From assembly GCF_900188025.1 (NCBI RefSeq), contig NZ_FZNO01000001.1, forward strand, positions 310,001-374,000: a DNA stretch of 64,000 nt. The letters are read 5' to 3'. The position numbers and the translations under genes were made by a program. This DNA is from Blastococcus mobilis (GTDB taxonomy: Bacteria > Actinomycetota > Actinomycetes > Mycobacteriales > Geodermatophilaceae). Positions 33,273 to 41,781 of the stretch are shown here, in pieces (position 1 is the stretch's first letter; each line of letters opens with the position of its first letter). The notes beneath the pieces were generated by a model. It saw only the letters and a program-made list of their open reading frames with translations, was not told the DNA's origin and made no database searches.

Positions 33273-35660
33273 TCAGGGGCTGTCGCCGTCCCCGTCCGGT
33301 CGGAGGGGGCGACTCGGGGACCGTGGGGACGGGGACTCAGAAGACGAGCTGGGCAGGCGCCGGTCGGGGCACACGTGGCTCAGGAGGGAGTGAGGTGCTC
33401 CTTCCCCTGACAGGGCGGTCTGCCGCAGCTCCTCCCGCGGGGCGGCCGTGGTGCGAATGCGTCGGCTGGGCCAGCTCGCCGTCCGCCCGAGCAGGGTCAG
33501 CACAGCGGGGGTGAGCACGGGGCGCACGAGAAAGGTGTCGAGGAGCAGGCCCACGGTCATCGTGAACGCCAGCTGCAGGAAGGGGCCGAGCGGGATGATG
33601 GCCAGCATCGCGAAGGTCGCCGCCAGGATGATCCCGGCAGCGCTGATCGCGCGACCGGTGGCCGGCATGGCCACGGCGATGGCCCGGCTCAGCGGATGGT
33701 GGGCGGCCGCTCGCCAGATCGAGCCCACCGCGAACACGTTGTAGTCGGACCCGAGGGCCAGCAGCAGCACCGCGGCGACGAACGGGACGTAGAAGGTCAA
33801 CCCGGACGCGCCGAGCAGACCCTGGAAGACCAGGACCGACAGGCCGAGCGCTGCGGCGACGCCCAGGGCGCTGGCGGCCAGCAGTGCCACGGGCGCTACG
33901 AGGGCGCGGAGATACACCACGAGGATGACCAGCTCCACGGCCAGTACCGCGACCAGGGTGACCCAGAGGTCCTCGCGGGTCAGCTCGGTCAGCTCGGCGG
34001 CGATCGCGGTCTGCCCGGTCACCGCCACGCCGGCGTTCTCGACGCCCGCCTCGGCCAGCAGGGCCGGCAAGCGCTCCTGCAGCAGCGTCAGGTCGGCGAT
34101 GGCCGGCGCGGTCAGCGGGTCGCTGTCGAAGACCACGACGAACCGGGCCGCATCCCCGTCGCGGGAGAAGACGATCCCGAACTCCTGGGGCAGCGGGTTC
34201 TGGGCCGGCCCCAGGACCTGGGCGACCCCGGGCTGGGCGCGGATCGCCTCCTGCAGCCGGTCGAGCGCCGCGCGCTGCTCGGCGACGTCGGGCCCCTCCA
34301 CCAGCACCTCGGTCGGCGCGACGATCCCTCCGACACCGGAGGCGTCGAGCACCTGGGCGCCCTGGCGCACCGGATCGTCCGGGGGCAGCCCCGCAGTGAA
34401 CGAGACGTCCAGCCGGATGAACAGCAACGGCACGGCGGCGAGGGCCAGCAGCGCCACGCCGAGCACGGTCGCCACGGTGGCACCCCTCCGGTCGGCGACC
34501 GTGCGGATCAGCCGCCCGGGCTGCGCGGGCGCCTCTGCCGGAGGGGGCACCTGGCGGATCCGGCGAGGGGCGAAGAGCGCGGATCCGAGGATGGCCAGCA
34601 GCGCCGGGACGAGGGTCAGCGAGACGAGGACCCCGAGCAGGACCGTCAGCGCCAGGGCCGGCCCGAACGCCCGGAACAGCACGAAGTCCGCCGCGAGCAG
34701 TGCTGCCGTCCCACCGGCGACGGTGAGGCCGGCCACCGCGATGAGGGGGCCTTCGGCAGCGGACATGCGCCACGCCGCCTCGTGCCGGTGCAGGCCCCGC
34801 TCGAGCTGCTGACGGAAGCCGTAGAACAACAGCACGCAGTAGTCGGTGACGACACCGATGAACAGGGCCGCCGTCAAGGGCCGCAGCTGGTCGGGCAGCA
34901 CGAAACCGAGCGCCCCGGCCGCGACGGTCAACAACCGGTACGCCACCAGGAAACCGAGCGCGACCACGACGAGCACCACGAGGGGAGCCACCAGGGAACG
35001 GAAGACCAGCGCCACCACCCCGGTGATCAGCAAGAGGGTCGCGATCTCGAAGACGCCCAGCCGCGACCTGAGGTAGTCGGCCTGCTGCACCTGCGCGGGG
35101 AGCAGCCCGGTGACGTAGGTCTGCACGCCGGGCTGGTCGAAGTGCGCGGCGTACTCGTGCGCCAACTCCACCGTGTCGTCCAGCGAGGTGCCAGGGGAGA
35201 CGTAGAGATAGCTGACCGCGGTGTCCGGACTGGCGGTCGGGATCGGCACCGCCGCGAGGATGTGACCGCCTCCCGAGGGGACCTGCCCGTCGAGCGTCGC
35301 CCGCGTGTGGGACAGCGCCCACAGAGCGGCGTCGAGGCGGGTGAGGAGGGCCAGGCCGTTCGGGTCGTGCACCACGACCGCCGTCTGCGACAACACCGGC
35401 ACGGCGAACTGGGCCAGCGACCGCTGCTGCACCTCGACGGCCTCGCTGTCGGCCGGGAGGAGGCTGCCGACGTCCCCTCCACCACCTCCTCCTCCGGCGG
35501 GAGGAGGGACGAGGACGACCCAAAGCGCAGCGGTCACCCACGCGAGCACGACGAGCCAGCGCCCGGAGACCAGGACCCCGCGCACGACGCGGCCGGGGCC
35601 CCGGGGCGGGCGTCCTGGCGACGTGGATGCCGGCCCGACATCAGCCCGCGACGACACCAC
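33273..35660 (-). CDS. MMPL-family (RND) membrane transporter
   Basis: 795 residues in the RND layout: one helix near 30-50, an extracytoplasmic domain (to about 190), five or six helices, a second extracytoplasmic domain (about 400-530) and six helices. FIGVVTDYCVLLFYGFRQQL and LALGSDYNVFAVGSIW are the two helix-4-type segments with the conserved Asp-Tyr pairs of MmpL proteins that carry the proton relay. Actinobacterial MMPL proteins export lipids or small molecules to the cell envelope; the substrate is unknown. The last 60 residues are hydrophilic and low-complexity (SSSSESPSPRSPSR). Confidence 0.9.
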   Translation of the reverse strand: MVSSRADVGPASTSPGRPPRGPGRVVRGVLVSGRWLVVLAWVTAALWVVLVPPPAGGGGGGGDVGSLLPADSEAVEVQQRSLAQFAVPVLSQTAVVVHDPNGLALLTRLDAALWALSHTRATLDGQVPSGGGHILAAVPIPTASPDTAVSYLYVSPGTSLDDTVELAHEYAAHFDQPGVQTYVTGLLPAQVQQADYLRSRLGVFEIATLLLITGVVALVFRSLVAPLVVLVVVALGFLVAYRLLTVAAGALGFVLPDQLRPLTAALFIGVVTDYCVLLFYGFRQQLERGLHRHEAAWRMSAAEGPLIAVAGLTVAGGTAALLAADFVLFRAFGPALALTVLLGVLVSLTLVPALLAILGSALFAPRRIRQVPPPAEAPAQPGRLIRTVADRRGATVATVLGVALLALAAVPLLFIRLDVSFTAGLPPDDPVRQGAQVLDASGVGGIVAPTEVLVEGPDVAEQRAALDRLQEAIRAQPGVAQVLGPAQNPLPQEFGIVFSRDGDAARFVVVFDSDPLTAPAIADLTLLQERLPALLAEAGVENAGVAVTGQTAIAAELTELTREDLWVTLVAVLAVELVILVVYLRALVAPVALLAASALGVAAALGLSVLVFQGLLGASGLTFYVPFVAAVLLLALGSDYNVFAVGSIWRAAAHHPLSRAIAVAMPATGRAISAAGIILAATFAMLAIIPLGPFLQLAFTMTVGLLLDTFLVRPVLTPAVLTLLGRTASWPSRRIRTTAAPREELRQTALSGEGAPHSLLSHVCPDRRLPSSSSESPSPRSPSRPLRPDGDGDSP

Positions 35661-35807
35661 GGCCTCCCGGGGGGCGCCGGACCGGAGTGGCTCTCCGCAC
35701 TGCAGGCTAGGCCGGGACGTCGGCTGCCGCAGCGCGGGATGCCCCGAGGGCCGACGCAGCGATCCCGCGGTCCGGCGTGGCTGCCCACCGGCTCGACCGG
35801 GACCAGG

Positions 35808-36509
35808 TCAGACGGGCCCGGTGGCCACCCTGGCGGCGAGCAGACCGAGGCTGTTGCTTCCCAGGTGCGCCCCGAGGGGGGCGAGCAGGCTGCCGCTGCG
35901 CTGCCGCAGCCACCCGAGCAGCAGTCCGCCGACTCCCGTCGCGACGACGACGCCGGCCACCGCCGCAGCGCCTGACCGCGGTGACATCCCCAGCGATCCG
36001 GGCAGCCGGGCCGCGGACGCGTGCCACAGCCCGAAGACCGCGGCGGTGACGGCGACCGCCGACCTGGGCCCGAGCACCCGGCCGGCCAGGGCGAGCAGGA
36101 CGCCGCGGAAGGCCACCTCCTCGCTCACCACGGTGCCCAGGGGGATCAGCACCAGCGCCCGCAGGGCGAGGTCGCCGACCGCCATCGCCCCGACGCGCGG
36201 GTCGTCGAGCAGGAGCCGCCACGCGGGCACGGCGATCAGGACGCCGTAGCCGGTGGCGGCGACGGCCAGGGCGGCGCTGCCCCACCGGGCGCCGGAGCTC
36301 CAGCTCGGGCGGCCCAGGCCGAGCTCGGTCCAGCTCATCCCGCCCGCACGCGCGGCCAGCACCAGCGCCGAGACGGCGGCGACGTTGGCGGCGGTACGCA
36401 CTCCCGGGGCCGACGGCAGGGTCGGGACGACGAGGTTGCTCCAGGCGAGCAACCCGGCCGACGTCCCGGCCAAGGGCAGCCAGCGCCGCAGGCGCGCCGC
36501 TCGCGTCAC
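35808..36509 (-). CDS. CPBP-family intramembrane glutamic endopeptidase (CAAX-protease-like)
   Basis: 233 residues with about seven membrane helices. The CPBP/Abi motifs are VVSEEVAFRGVLL (EExxxR), FGLWHA (FxxxH) and LGAHLGSNSLGLL (HxxxN). The family cleaves substrates inside the membrane or acts in bacteriocin self-protection. GTG 36509 overlaps the stop of the upstream hydrolase gene (GTGA), so they are co-translated. Confidence 0.88.
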   Translation of the reverse strand: MTRAARLRRWLPLAGTSAGLLAWSNLVVPTLPSAPGVRTAANVAAVSALVLAARAGGMSWTELGLGRPSWSSGARWGSAALAVAATGYGVLIAVPAWRLLLDDPRVGAMAVGDLALRALVLIPLGTVVSEEVAFRGVLLALAGRVLGPRSAVAVTAAVFGLWHASAARLPGSLGMSPRSGAAAVAGVVVATGVGGLLLGWLRQRSGSLLAPLGAHLGSNSLGLLAARVATGPV

Positions 36510-38293
36510 GGGCCGAGGACGGCGGCGACGCGGGCGGTGTCCGCGTCGGTCCAGCCGTCCGGGGCGGCGACCGCCGCCCACCCGTCGAGGATGAGGTCGT
36601 CGTAGTTGTGCCCGTGCCCGTCGGGCACCGACTGGGCGTGCGTCAGGTCGGCGGTCACCTGCCAGAAGGTGACGACGGGATACCAGCTCATGGCCGGTGA
36701 GACGTCGTCGCCGCGCGGTTCGACCAGCCAGTCGGGACGGCGGAGCAACAGGTCCGGGGACCACCACACGATGGGATCGGAGGGATGCTGCAGATAGAGC
36801 ACCCGCGGCTGGACCCACGGCGTGGGCGGCTGGGGCAGCTCCGCCTCGTCCCCGGCGAACCGCACCACCAGCCCGTCGGAGTACACCGGCTGCACCGCCC
36901 GTGTTCCGGGGTCACGCCGCTCCACCAGCGCCGACCAGACCTCGTTGGAGTTCGGCGGCCCGACCCACAGCACGCCGTCGGCCTGGGCCCGGATGTCGGC
37001 CAGCGAGCTGAACGCGGCCTCCGAACCCTGCGAACCGAGGCTCTCGCCGTAGACCAGCAGCCGCGGGCGGTCTCCCTCGGGCAGCTGGTCGACCCGGGCG
37101 TGCACCGCGTCGAAGAGGAGCCGGCCGGCCTGCTCGGCACGGGAGCGGTCGACCAGGAAGGACAGCCAGCTGGGCAGGTAGGAGTACTGCATGGACACGA
37201 CGGCGGTGTCCCCGCCGTACATCAGCTCCACGGCGCTGGGCGCCGTGTCGTTCACCCAGCCGCTGCCGGTCGAGGTCGCCACCAGCAGCACCGACCGATC
37301 GAAGGCGCCGGTGCGCTCCAGCTCGGCCACGGCCAGGTTCGCCCGCTCCTGCGGCGTCGGCGCGCTCTGCAACCCCACGTAGACCCGGACCGGTTCCCGC
37401 GCAGTGCCCGCCGCCGCCGCGTCGAGCTCCTCCGGCGTCCGGCCGCCGGCGACGAACCGTCGGCCCTCCCGGCCCAAGGTGTCCCACGGCACCAGTGACG
37501 CCGGCGAACCCGAGCGGGCCTCCGTGCGCGGCTGCTCGACCCCTTCGAACGTCTCGTCATTGGCGGCGCTGAACGCGGAGTCGGCCACCGTCAGGGCACG
37601 CTGCAGCAGGACGTCGTCGACGAGGGAGGCGACCAGGAAGGTCACCAGGACCGCGCCGAGCACCGACGCCATCCGTGGCGGCAGCCGGACCCACCGCCGC
37701 AGCAGCCGCGCCACCAGGCGGTAGAGGGCCCGCACGCCCCGGGCCAGCGCGAGCAGCAAGGCAGCCACGAGCAGCAGGACCGGTCCGGCGCGCAGCCAGC
37801 CGGTGGTGGTGGTCCGGTCGATGCCCACGAGCGTGGCGATCTCCCGCTGCCACTGGGCGGACACCAGCAGCATGGCCACCACGACCGCCGGGATCGCCAG
37901 CAGCAGCGCGGCCCAGGCCCAGGCGGTCGCCCGCGCCGGCAGCCGACGCCGGAGCCTGTCCTGGAGCCGCCTCCACCGGGCCGAGCGACGCAGTGCCCAG
38001 GCCAGGACGACCCCGGCCCCGTAACCCGCGGCCGCGGAGATGCCCGAGACCACCCCCTGGAACAGCCAGTCCCGGGGCAGCAGCGACGGCGTCATCGCCA
38101 GCACCGCGAACGCCGTCCCCAGCAGGAGACCGGCCGGGTGCAGCCGTAGCCAGCGGCGGCCGGGCCGGTCGAGCAGGCCCCGGGCGCGGCCGTGCCGAGC
38201 GACCGCGGTGGCACCGCCGGCCGCAGCCGGGCCGGACGGGGCAGGCCCGACCGACGGGTGCAGGCCGTTGCGCCGGCCGGGAGCGGGGGTCAT
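36506..38293 (-). CDS. Membrane alpha/beta-hydrolase family protein
   Basis: 595 residues. The N-terminal 230 residues have about five membrane helices; the C-terminal half is an alpha/beta-hydrolase with LLVYGESLGSQGSEAAF as nucleophile elbow (GxSxG) and a His late in the chain (GHGHNYDDL). This two-part build is that of the Abhydrolase_9 type with its own N-terminal membrane domain. ATG 38293 overlaps the original stop of mnhG (ATGA). Because mnhG has lost frame, the open frame now runs from mnhG straight into this gene. Confidence 0.85.
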   Translation of the reverse strand: MTPAPGRRNGLHPSVGPAPSGPAAAGGATAVARHGRARGLLDRPGRRWLRLHPAGLLLGTAFAVLAMTPSLLPRDWLFQGVVSGISAAAGYGAGVVLAWALRRSARWRRLQDRLRRRLPARATAWAWAALLLAIPAVVVAMLLVSAQWQREIATLVGIDRTTTTGWLRAGPVLLLVAALLLALARGVRALYRLVARLLRRWVRLPPRMASVLGAVLVTFLVASLVDDVLLQRALTVADSAFSAANDETFEGVEQPRTEARSGSPASLVPWDTLGREGRRFVAGGRTPEELDAAAAGTAREPVRVYVGLQSAPTPQERANLAVAELERTGAFDRSVLLVATSTGSGWVNDTAPSAVELMYGGDTAVVSMQYSYLPSWLSFLVDRSRAEQAGRLLFDAVHARVDQLPEGDRPRLLVYGESLGSQGSEAAFSSLADIRAQADGVLWVGPPNSNEVWSALVERRDPGTRAVQPVYSDGLVVRFAGDEAELPQPPTPWVQPRVLYLQHPSDPIVWWSPDLLLRRPDWLVEPRGDDVSPAMSWYPVVTFWQVTADLTHAQSVPDGHGHNYDDLILDGWAAVAAPDGWTDADTARVAAVLGP

Positions 38294-38611
38294 CGCTCGG
38301 GCTGCGGACCGGCGGCCGCAGGTCCTGGCCGGCTGCGGAGGTACGCCGCTCGCGCGATCGCGTTGCTGGAGGCGGGTGAGGTGACGGCGACGAAGGCGAC
38401 CGAGAACGGCGAACGTGATGATGGCGGCGTTCTCGGTGGCGACCGACGACGCCAGGACGGCGATCACGCCCGGACCGGTGGCCAGGCCCTGAGCGTGCAG
38501 CTGGTTGTGGGTGCCGGTCAGGCGCAGCAGGCCGAAGAGGCTGATGGTGATCAGGAGCAGACCGATGACCAGCAGCGCTCCGCCGACGACGTCCAGCAGC
38601 AGGGAGATCAC
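38290..38611 (-). pseudogene. mnhG: Mrp Na+/H+ antiporter subunit G, frameshifted
   Basis: From GTG 38611 (GTGA overlap with mnhF) the first 70 residues are a good MnhG: LLRLTGTHNQLHAQGLATGP and ENAAIITFAVL. At about 38400 the frame is lost. One base fewer restores VAFVAVTSPASSNAIARAAY and a stop at 38290-38292 that overlaps the next start (ATGA), exactly the arrangement seen between the other genes. In the frame as read, mnhG is fused in phase to the alpha/beta-hydrolase. Either a sequencing error, a recent mutation or a true fusion. The subunit completes the seven-part antiporter. Confidence 0.78.
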
Positions 38612-38877
38612 TCGAACGGCCCTCCGGATGCGAGGTACCGCGCCGCGGCGACGGTGGCGACGAAGGAGAACAACGAGAGAGCGACGGCGGCGTCGAAGTA
38701 GTAGGGCACGTCTCGCGAGTAGGCGAGCAGCGCGAGCAGGCAGACGACGAGCACGGAGAGGGTGTCCAGGGCGACGATCCGCTGGAAGACGTCGCGGGCA
38801 CGCAGCAGCACGAGTCCGCCGGCCACGAGCAGTCCGGTGACCCAGGCAAGGCCGATCGTCGTCAGGATGCCGATCAC
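38608..38877 (-). CDS. mnhF: Mrp Na+/H+ antiporter subunit F
   Basis: 89 residues, three membrane helices, with VLLRARDVFQRIVALDTLSV as the family's conserved loop. GTG 38877 overlaps the mnhE stop, and the gene's stop overlaps the mnhG start. MnhF is a small membrane subunit of the Mrp antiporter. Confidence 0.9.
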   Translation of the reverse strand: MIGILTTIGLAWVTGLLVAGGLVLLRARDVFQRIVALDTLSVLVVCLLALLAYSRDVPYYFDAAVALSLFSFVATVAAARYLASGGPFE

Positions 38878-39374
38878 GGGAAGACCCGGGCCTGGCGGCG
38901 CTCGTAGGAGCGCAGTTGCGCGCGACGGACCGCTTCGGGGTCGCGAGCGTCGGGCACGTGCAGGATCAGCTCCCCGCGGGCGTCGTCGACCTCCACCACG
39001 ACGCTGCCGGGTGCCAGCCCGACGCGAATTCCCCACGCGGCCGCGGAGGACGGCGCGTCTCGCCGGATCGGGACCGTGACGAGGCCGGGCGCCGGTAGAC
39101 GGCCGCGCAGGCAGTAGCCGGCGACCTGCCAGCTCTCCCGGACCATGTCGACGACGGTGCCGCCGATCAGGGCGGCTACCCCGGTCACCCCGCGGCCCGA
39201 GGTGGCGTCCGGTGACCGGGACCGGACGGAGGCGGGGGGACCGATCCTCCGTCCTGCTGCCACCAGGAGCGCCGCGAGCAGCACCCCGATCATGATGTCG
39301 CCCGGTGCCAGGCTGGTCAGCGCCAGCAGGTAGACGACGGTCAGGGCCGTGACGCGAACGAGGACGGTGGTCAT
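38874..39374 (-). CDS. mnhE: Mrp Na+/H+ antiporter subunit E
   Basis: 166 residues, two to three N-terminal helices and a cytoplasmic domain. VDMVRESWQVAGYCL and APGSVVVEVDDARGELILHV match the MnhE family (LTPGTV..E...G...VH). ATG 39374 overlaps the mnhD stop (ATGA). Confidence 0.9.
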   Translation of the reverse strand: MTTVLVRVTALTVVYLLALTSLAPGDIMIGVLLAALLVAAGRRIGPPASVRSRSPDATSGRGVTGVAALIGGTVVDMVRESWQVAGYCLRGRLPAPGLVTVPIRRDAPSSAAAWGIRVGLAPGSVVVEVDDARGELILHVPDARDPEAVRRAQLRSYERRQARVFP

Positions 39375-40753
39375 CCACTCTCCCTGGCGAACAGGTCGGC
39401 GGCTTGCTGGCTGAGCTGCCACAGCGGCTCGGCCCACAGGCCGAGGGCGAGGACGAGAAGAGCGAGGACGGCGACGAGCGCGCGACGGGGGAGCGGGCTC
39501 ACCGTGGTACCGGCTGCCGGGTCGCTGCGCCAGAACTGCCGCTGGTAGTTCATGAACATGTAGAGCAAGGAGAGGGCGCTGCCGACGAGCAACAGGACGA
39601 CGAGTGCGGGGCTGCCCGCGGCGACTCCGGTGCGGAACAGCGTCAGCTTGCCCACGAACCCCGCCGCCGGCGGGACGCCGGCCACGCTGAGCGCACCGAC
39701 CACGAAGGCGCCGGCGACCAGCGGCCCGCGCAGGCCCGCGGTCAGGAAGAGGAGGGCCTTGTTCAGCGCGTTGACCACGCTGTAGAAGACCGCCGCGGCG
39801 AGTCCGACCGGCCCGCCGACGCCCACGGCGACGAGGACGTAGCCCACCTGTCCGATGGCGGAGTAGGCCAGGAGCTCGGCCGTGTCCCCGCGGGACACGG
39901 CCAGGACGCCGCCGTAGACGATCGATGCGGCCCCCAGGACGACGAGCGCGGTGGCCGCCATGCGCAGCTGGGCGGGGAAGATCCCGGCGCCGAAGCGGAT
40001 CAGCCCGTACCCGCCGATGTTGGCCACCGCGCCGCTCAGGATGGCTGCGACCGCCGGCCGGCTGCCGGCGTACACCGTCGGCAGCCAGAAGTGGAACGGG
40101 AAGAGGCCCAGCTTGGTGCTGAAGGCGACGAAGAAGCCGACCGCCACGAGCAGGCCGGCGTTGGCTCCGGCCCGGAGCACCCCGTCCGCGACGTCGGCCA
40201 TCGCCAGCGACCCGGTGATCCGGTAGGTGCCCGCCACGGAGAGCAGGAAGATGAACGACCCCAGCAGGTTGACCGCGGCGAAGACCAGCGCTGCGCGAAG
40301 CTGACGCGGCCGGCCGCCGTAGGCGGCGAGCGCGTAGGAGGCGGTCATCGCGACTTCGAAGAAGACGTAGAAGTTGAACACGTCCCCGGTGAGGAACAGC
40401 CCCGTCAGCCCGGCGGCGAGCAGCACCACCAGGCCCGGGAAGCTTCGGGCGCGGGGGCCGGGGATCGCCTCGTGGGCCGCGGCGACCAGCAGGACCAGTT
40501 GCGAGACGACGGCGAAGGTGGCACCCAGCGCGTCGGCCCGCAGCACGATGCCCACGCCGGCCGGCCAGCCCCCCGTGACCAGCTGTACCGGTCCCGCGGA
40601 GGCCACCCTGACGGTGAGCGCGACCAGGAGCACCAGGCCCACCGCCAGCACGGCCACGGCCGACCAGGCGAGTGGACGGCGACGCCCGTCCAGCCCGACG
40701 AGCAGCGCCCCGGCGACCCAGGGGACCAGCAGGACCGTGGCCAGCAAGGTCAC
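39371..40753 (-). CDS. mnhD: Mrp Na+/H+ antiporter subunit D
   Basis: 460 residues, about fourteen helices, homologous to the NuoN/NuoM proton-pumping subunits of complex I. Key parts are TGDVFNFYVFFEVAMTASYA (conserved Glu), FSTKLGLFPFHFWLPTVYAG (conserved Lys and His) and LAYSAIGQVGYV. Starts at GTG 40753, inside the first copy of the 77-bp tandem repeat edge, and is thus parted from mnhC by 150 bases, unlike the other genes of the operon, which overlap. Confidence 0.93.
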   Translation of the reverse strand: MTLLATVLLVPWVAGALLVGLDGRRRPLAWSAVAVLAVGLVLLVALTVRVASAGPVQLVTGGWPAGVGIVLRADALGATFAVVSQLVLLVAAAHEAIPGPRARSFPGLVVLLAAGLTGLFLTGDVFNFYVFFEVAMTASYALAAYGGRPRQLRAALVFAAVNLLGSFIFLLSVAGTYRITGSLAMADVADGVLRAGANAGLLVAVGFFVAFSTKLGLFPFHFWLPTVYAGSRPAVAAILSGAVANIGGYGLIRFGAGIFPAQLRMAATALVVLGAASIVYGGVLAVSRGDTAELLAYSAIGQVGYVLVAVGVGGPVGLAAAVFYSVVNALNKALLFLTAGLRGPLVAGAFVVGALSVAGVPPAAGFVGKLTLFRTGVAAGSPALVVLLLVGSALSLLYMFMNYQRQFWRSDPAAGTTVSPLPRRALVAVLALLVLALGLWAEPLWQLSQQAADLFARESG

Positions 40754-40901
40754 GGGTCCGCCTCGCCGGCGCTCGGCGGCCCCGCGACCCCGGGTGCTGT
40801 CTGTCTGCGTGACCTCGCGAGCTCGGTCACGGGTCCGCCTCGCCGGCGCTCGGCGGCCCCGCGACCCCGGGTGCTGTCTCCCTGCGTGACCTCGCGAGCT
40901 C
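40748..40901. repeat. 77-bp tandem duplication in the mnhC-mnhD gap
   Basis: Two head-to-tail copies, 40748-40824 and 40825-40901, identical but for two neighbouring bases (CTGTCTGTCTG against CTGTCTCCCTG); GGTCAC then begins a third time at 40902. The repeat carries the palindrome GTGACC-TCGCGAGCTC-GGTCAC at 40809-40830 and 40886-40907, which looks like an intergenic REP-type element. Confidence 0.9.
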
Positions 40902-40903
40902 GG

Positions 40904-41290
40904 TCACGTGGCCTCGTCCCGGTCCCGTTGTCGGTCCGGCTCGAGCCGGCTCTCGTGCTGCGCCTCCTGCGCTGCCAGCTCGTCGTGTCGCGCCGTGCGC
41001 AGGACCACGGTGAGGCGGTGGACCAGTGCGAGCAGCAGCGCCAGCGTGGCCAGCCCGATGACCAGCGCGGTCAACGCCAGCGCCTGCGGGACCGGGTCGC
41101 TGACCGGCTCGTTCGGCTCCGGTGAGATGGGGGCCCGTCCCCGGGTCAGGCCGGAGGCGATCAAGGTCAGGGTGGCTGCCTGGGAGATCAGTGCGATGCC
41201 CCCGACGACCCGGAACAGATCGCGGTGGAGCAGCAGGTACGCCCCGCAGCCGAACAGAACTGCGGCGCCGGTGGCGAAGGCGAGGTTCAC
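40904..41290 (-). CDS. mnhC: Mrp Na+/H+ antiporter subunit C
   Basis: 128 residues, three helices, NuoK-like. GAAVLFGCGAYLLLHRDLFR and ALALTALVIGLATLALLLAL are the conserved helices, the latter with the family TAIVI-type motif. GTG 41290 overlaps the mnhB stop. The end is a charged tail. Confidence 0.9.
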   Translation of the reverse strand: MNLAFATGAAVLFGCGAYLLLHRDLFRVVGGIALISQAATLTLIASGLTRGRAPISPEPNEPVSDPVPQALALTALVIGLATLALLLALVHRLTVVLRTARHDELAAQEAQHESRLEPDRQRDRDEAT

Positions 41291-41781
41291 GGTCGCCGTC
41301 CTCCCGTCGGTGCGTCGTCCACCGGGGGCACGGCCAGGTCCTCGGCCACGCCCTTCAACCCGGCGAGCTGGTGCAGCAGGACGGTGAGGACGCCGACGAC
41401 GAGCAGGAACAGCCCCAGGTCGAACAGCAGGGGAGTGAACAGCTCCAGCGAGCCGACCGTGGCGACATGCGCTCCGGGCTCCGGGAGATGGCTGAAGATC
41501 GGCTCGCCGGAGAGCAACGGGAAGAAGCCCGTGCCGAGGCACAGCAGAAGACCGGTGATCATCAGCCGCGGTGCGTACCGCAGGAAGGGCAGGGCCAGCT
41601 CCGCGGCGGACGCCCCGAGCGCGACGTAGAACAGGGCGAGGCCGAGGGCGACGACCACTCCGGCGGCGAAGCCGTCACCGACGTCGGTGTAGCCCTTGAC
41701 GATGAGACTGATCGCGACCACCACGCTCGGTCCCCACAGGAGCCGGGCCACGACCTGCGCGACGACATACGGTCGGCTCAC
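41287..41781 (-). CDS. mnhB: Mrp Na+/H+ antiporter subunit B
   Basis: 164 residues, four helices. VKGYTDVGDGFAAGVVVALG is the MnhB signature (GHnxPGGGFxxG-like). GTG 41781 overlaps the mnhA stop by four bases. Confidence 0.9.
   Translation of the reverse strand: MSRPYVVAQVVARLLWGPSVVVAISLIVKGYTDVGDGFAAGVVVALGLALFYVALGASAAELALPFLRYAPRLMITGLLLCLGTGFFPLLSGEPIFSHLPEPGAHVATVGSLELFTPLLFDLGLFLLVVGVLTVLLHQLAGLKGVAEDLAVPPVDDAPTGGRRP

Noticed and set aside
33337-35541. Very long open frames antisense or out of phase to real genes, e.g. over the MMPL, Mrp, P450 and GH15 genes
   Set aside because: They are Arg/Ala/Gly/Pro-rich products of high GC content, have no family motifs, and lie opposite genes with complete domain signatures.
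40748-40907. CRISPR-like repeat
   Set aside because: Two adjoining 77-bp copies without spacers; a plain tandem duplication.
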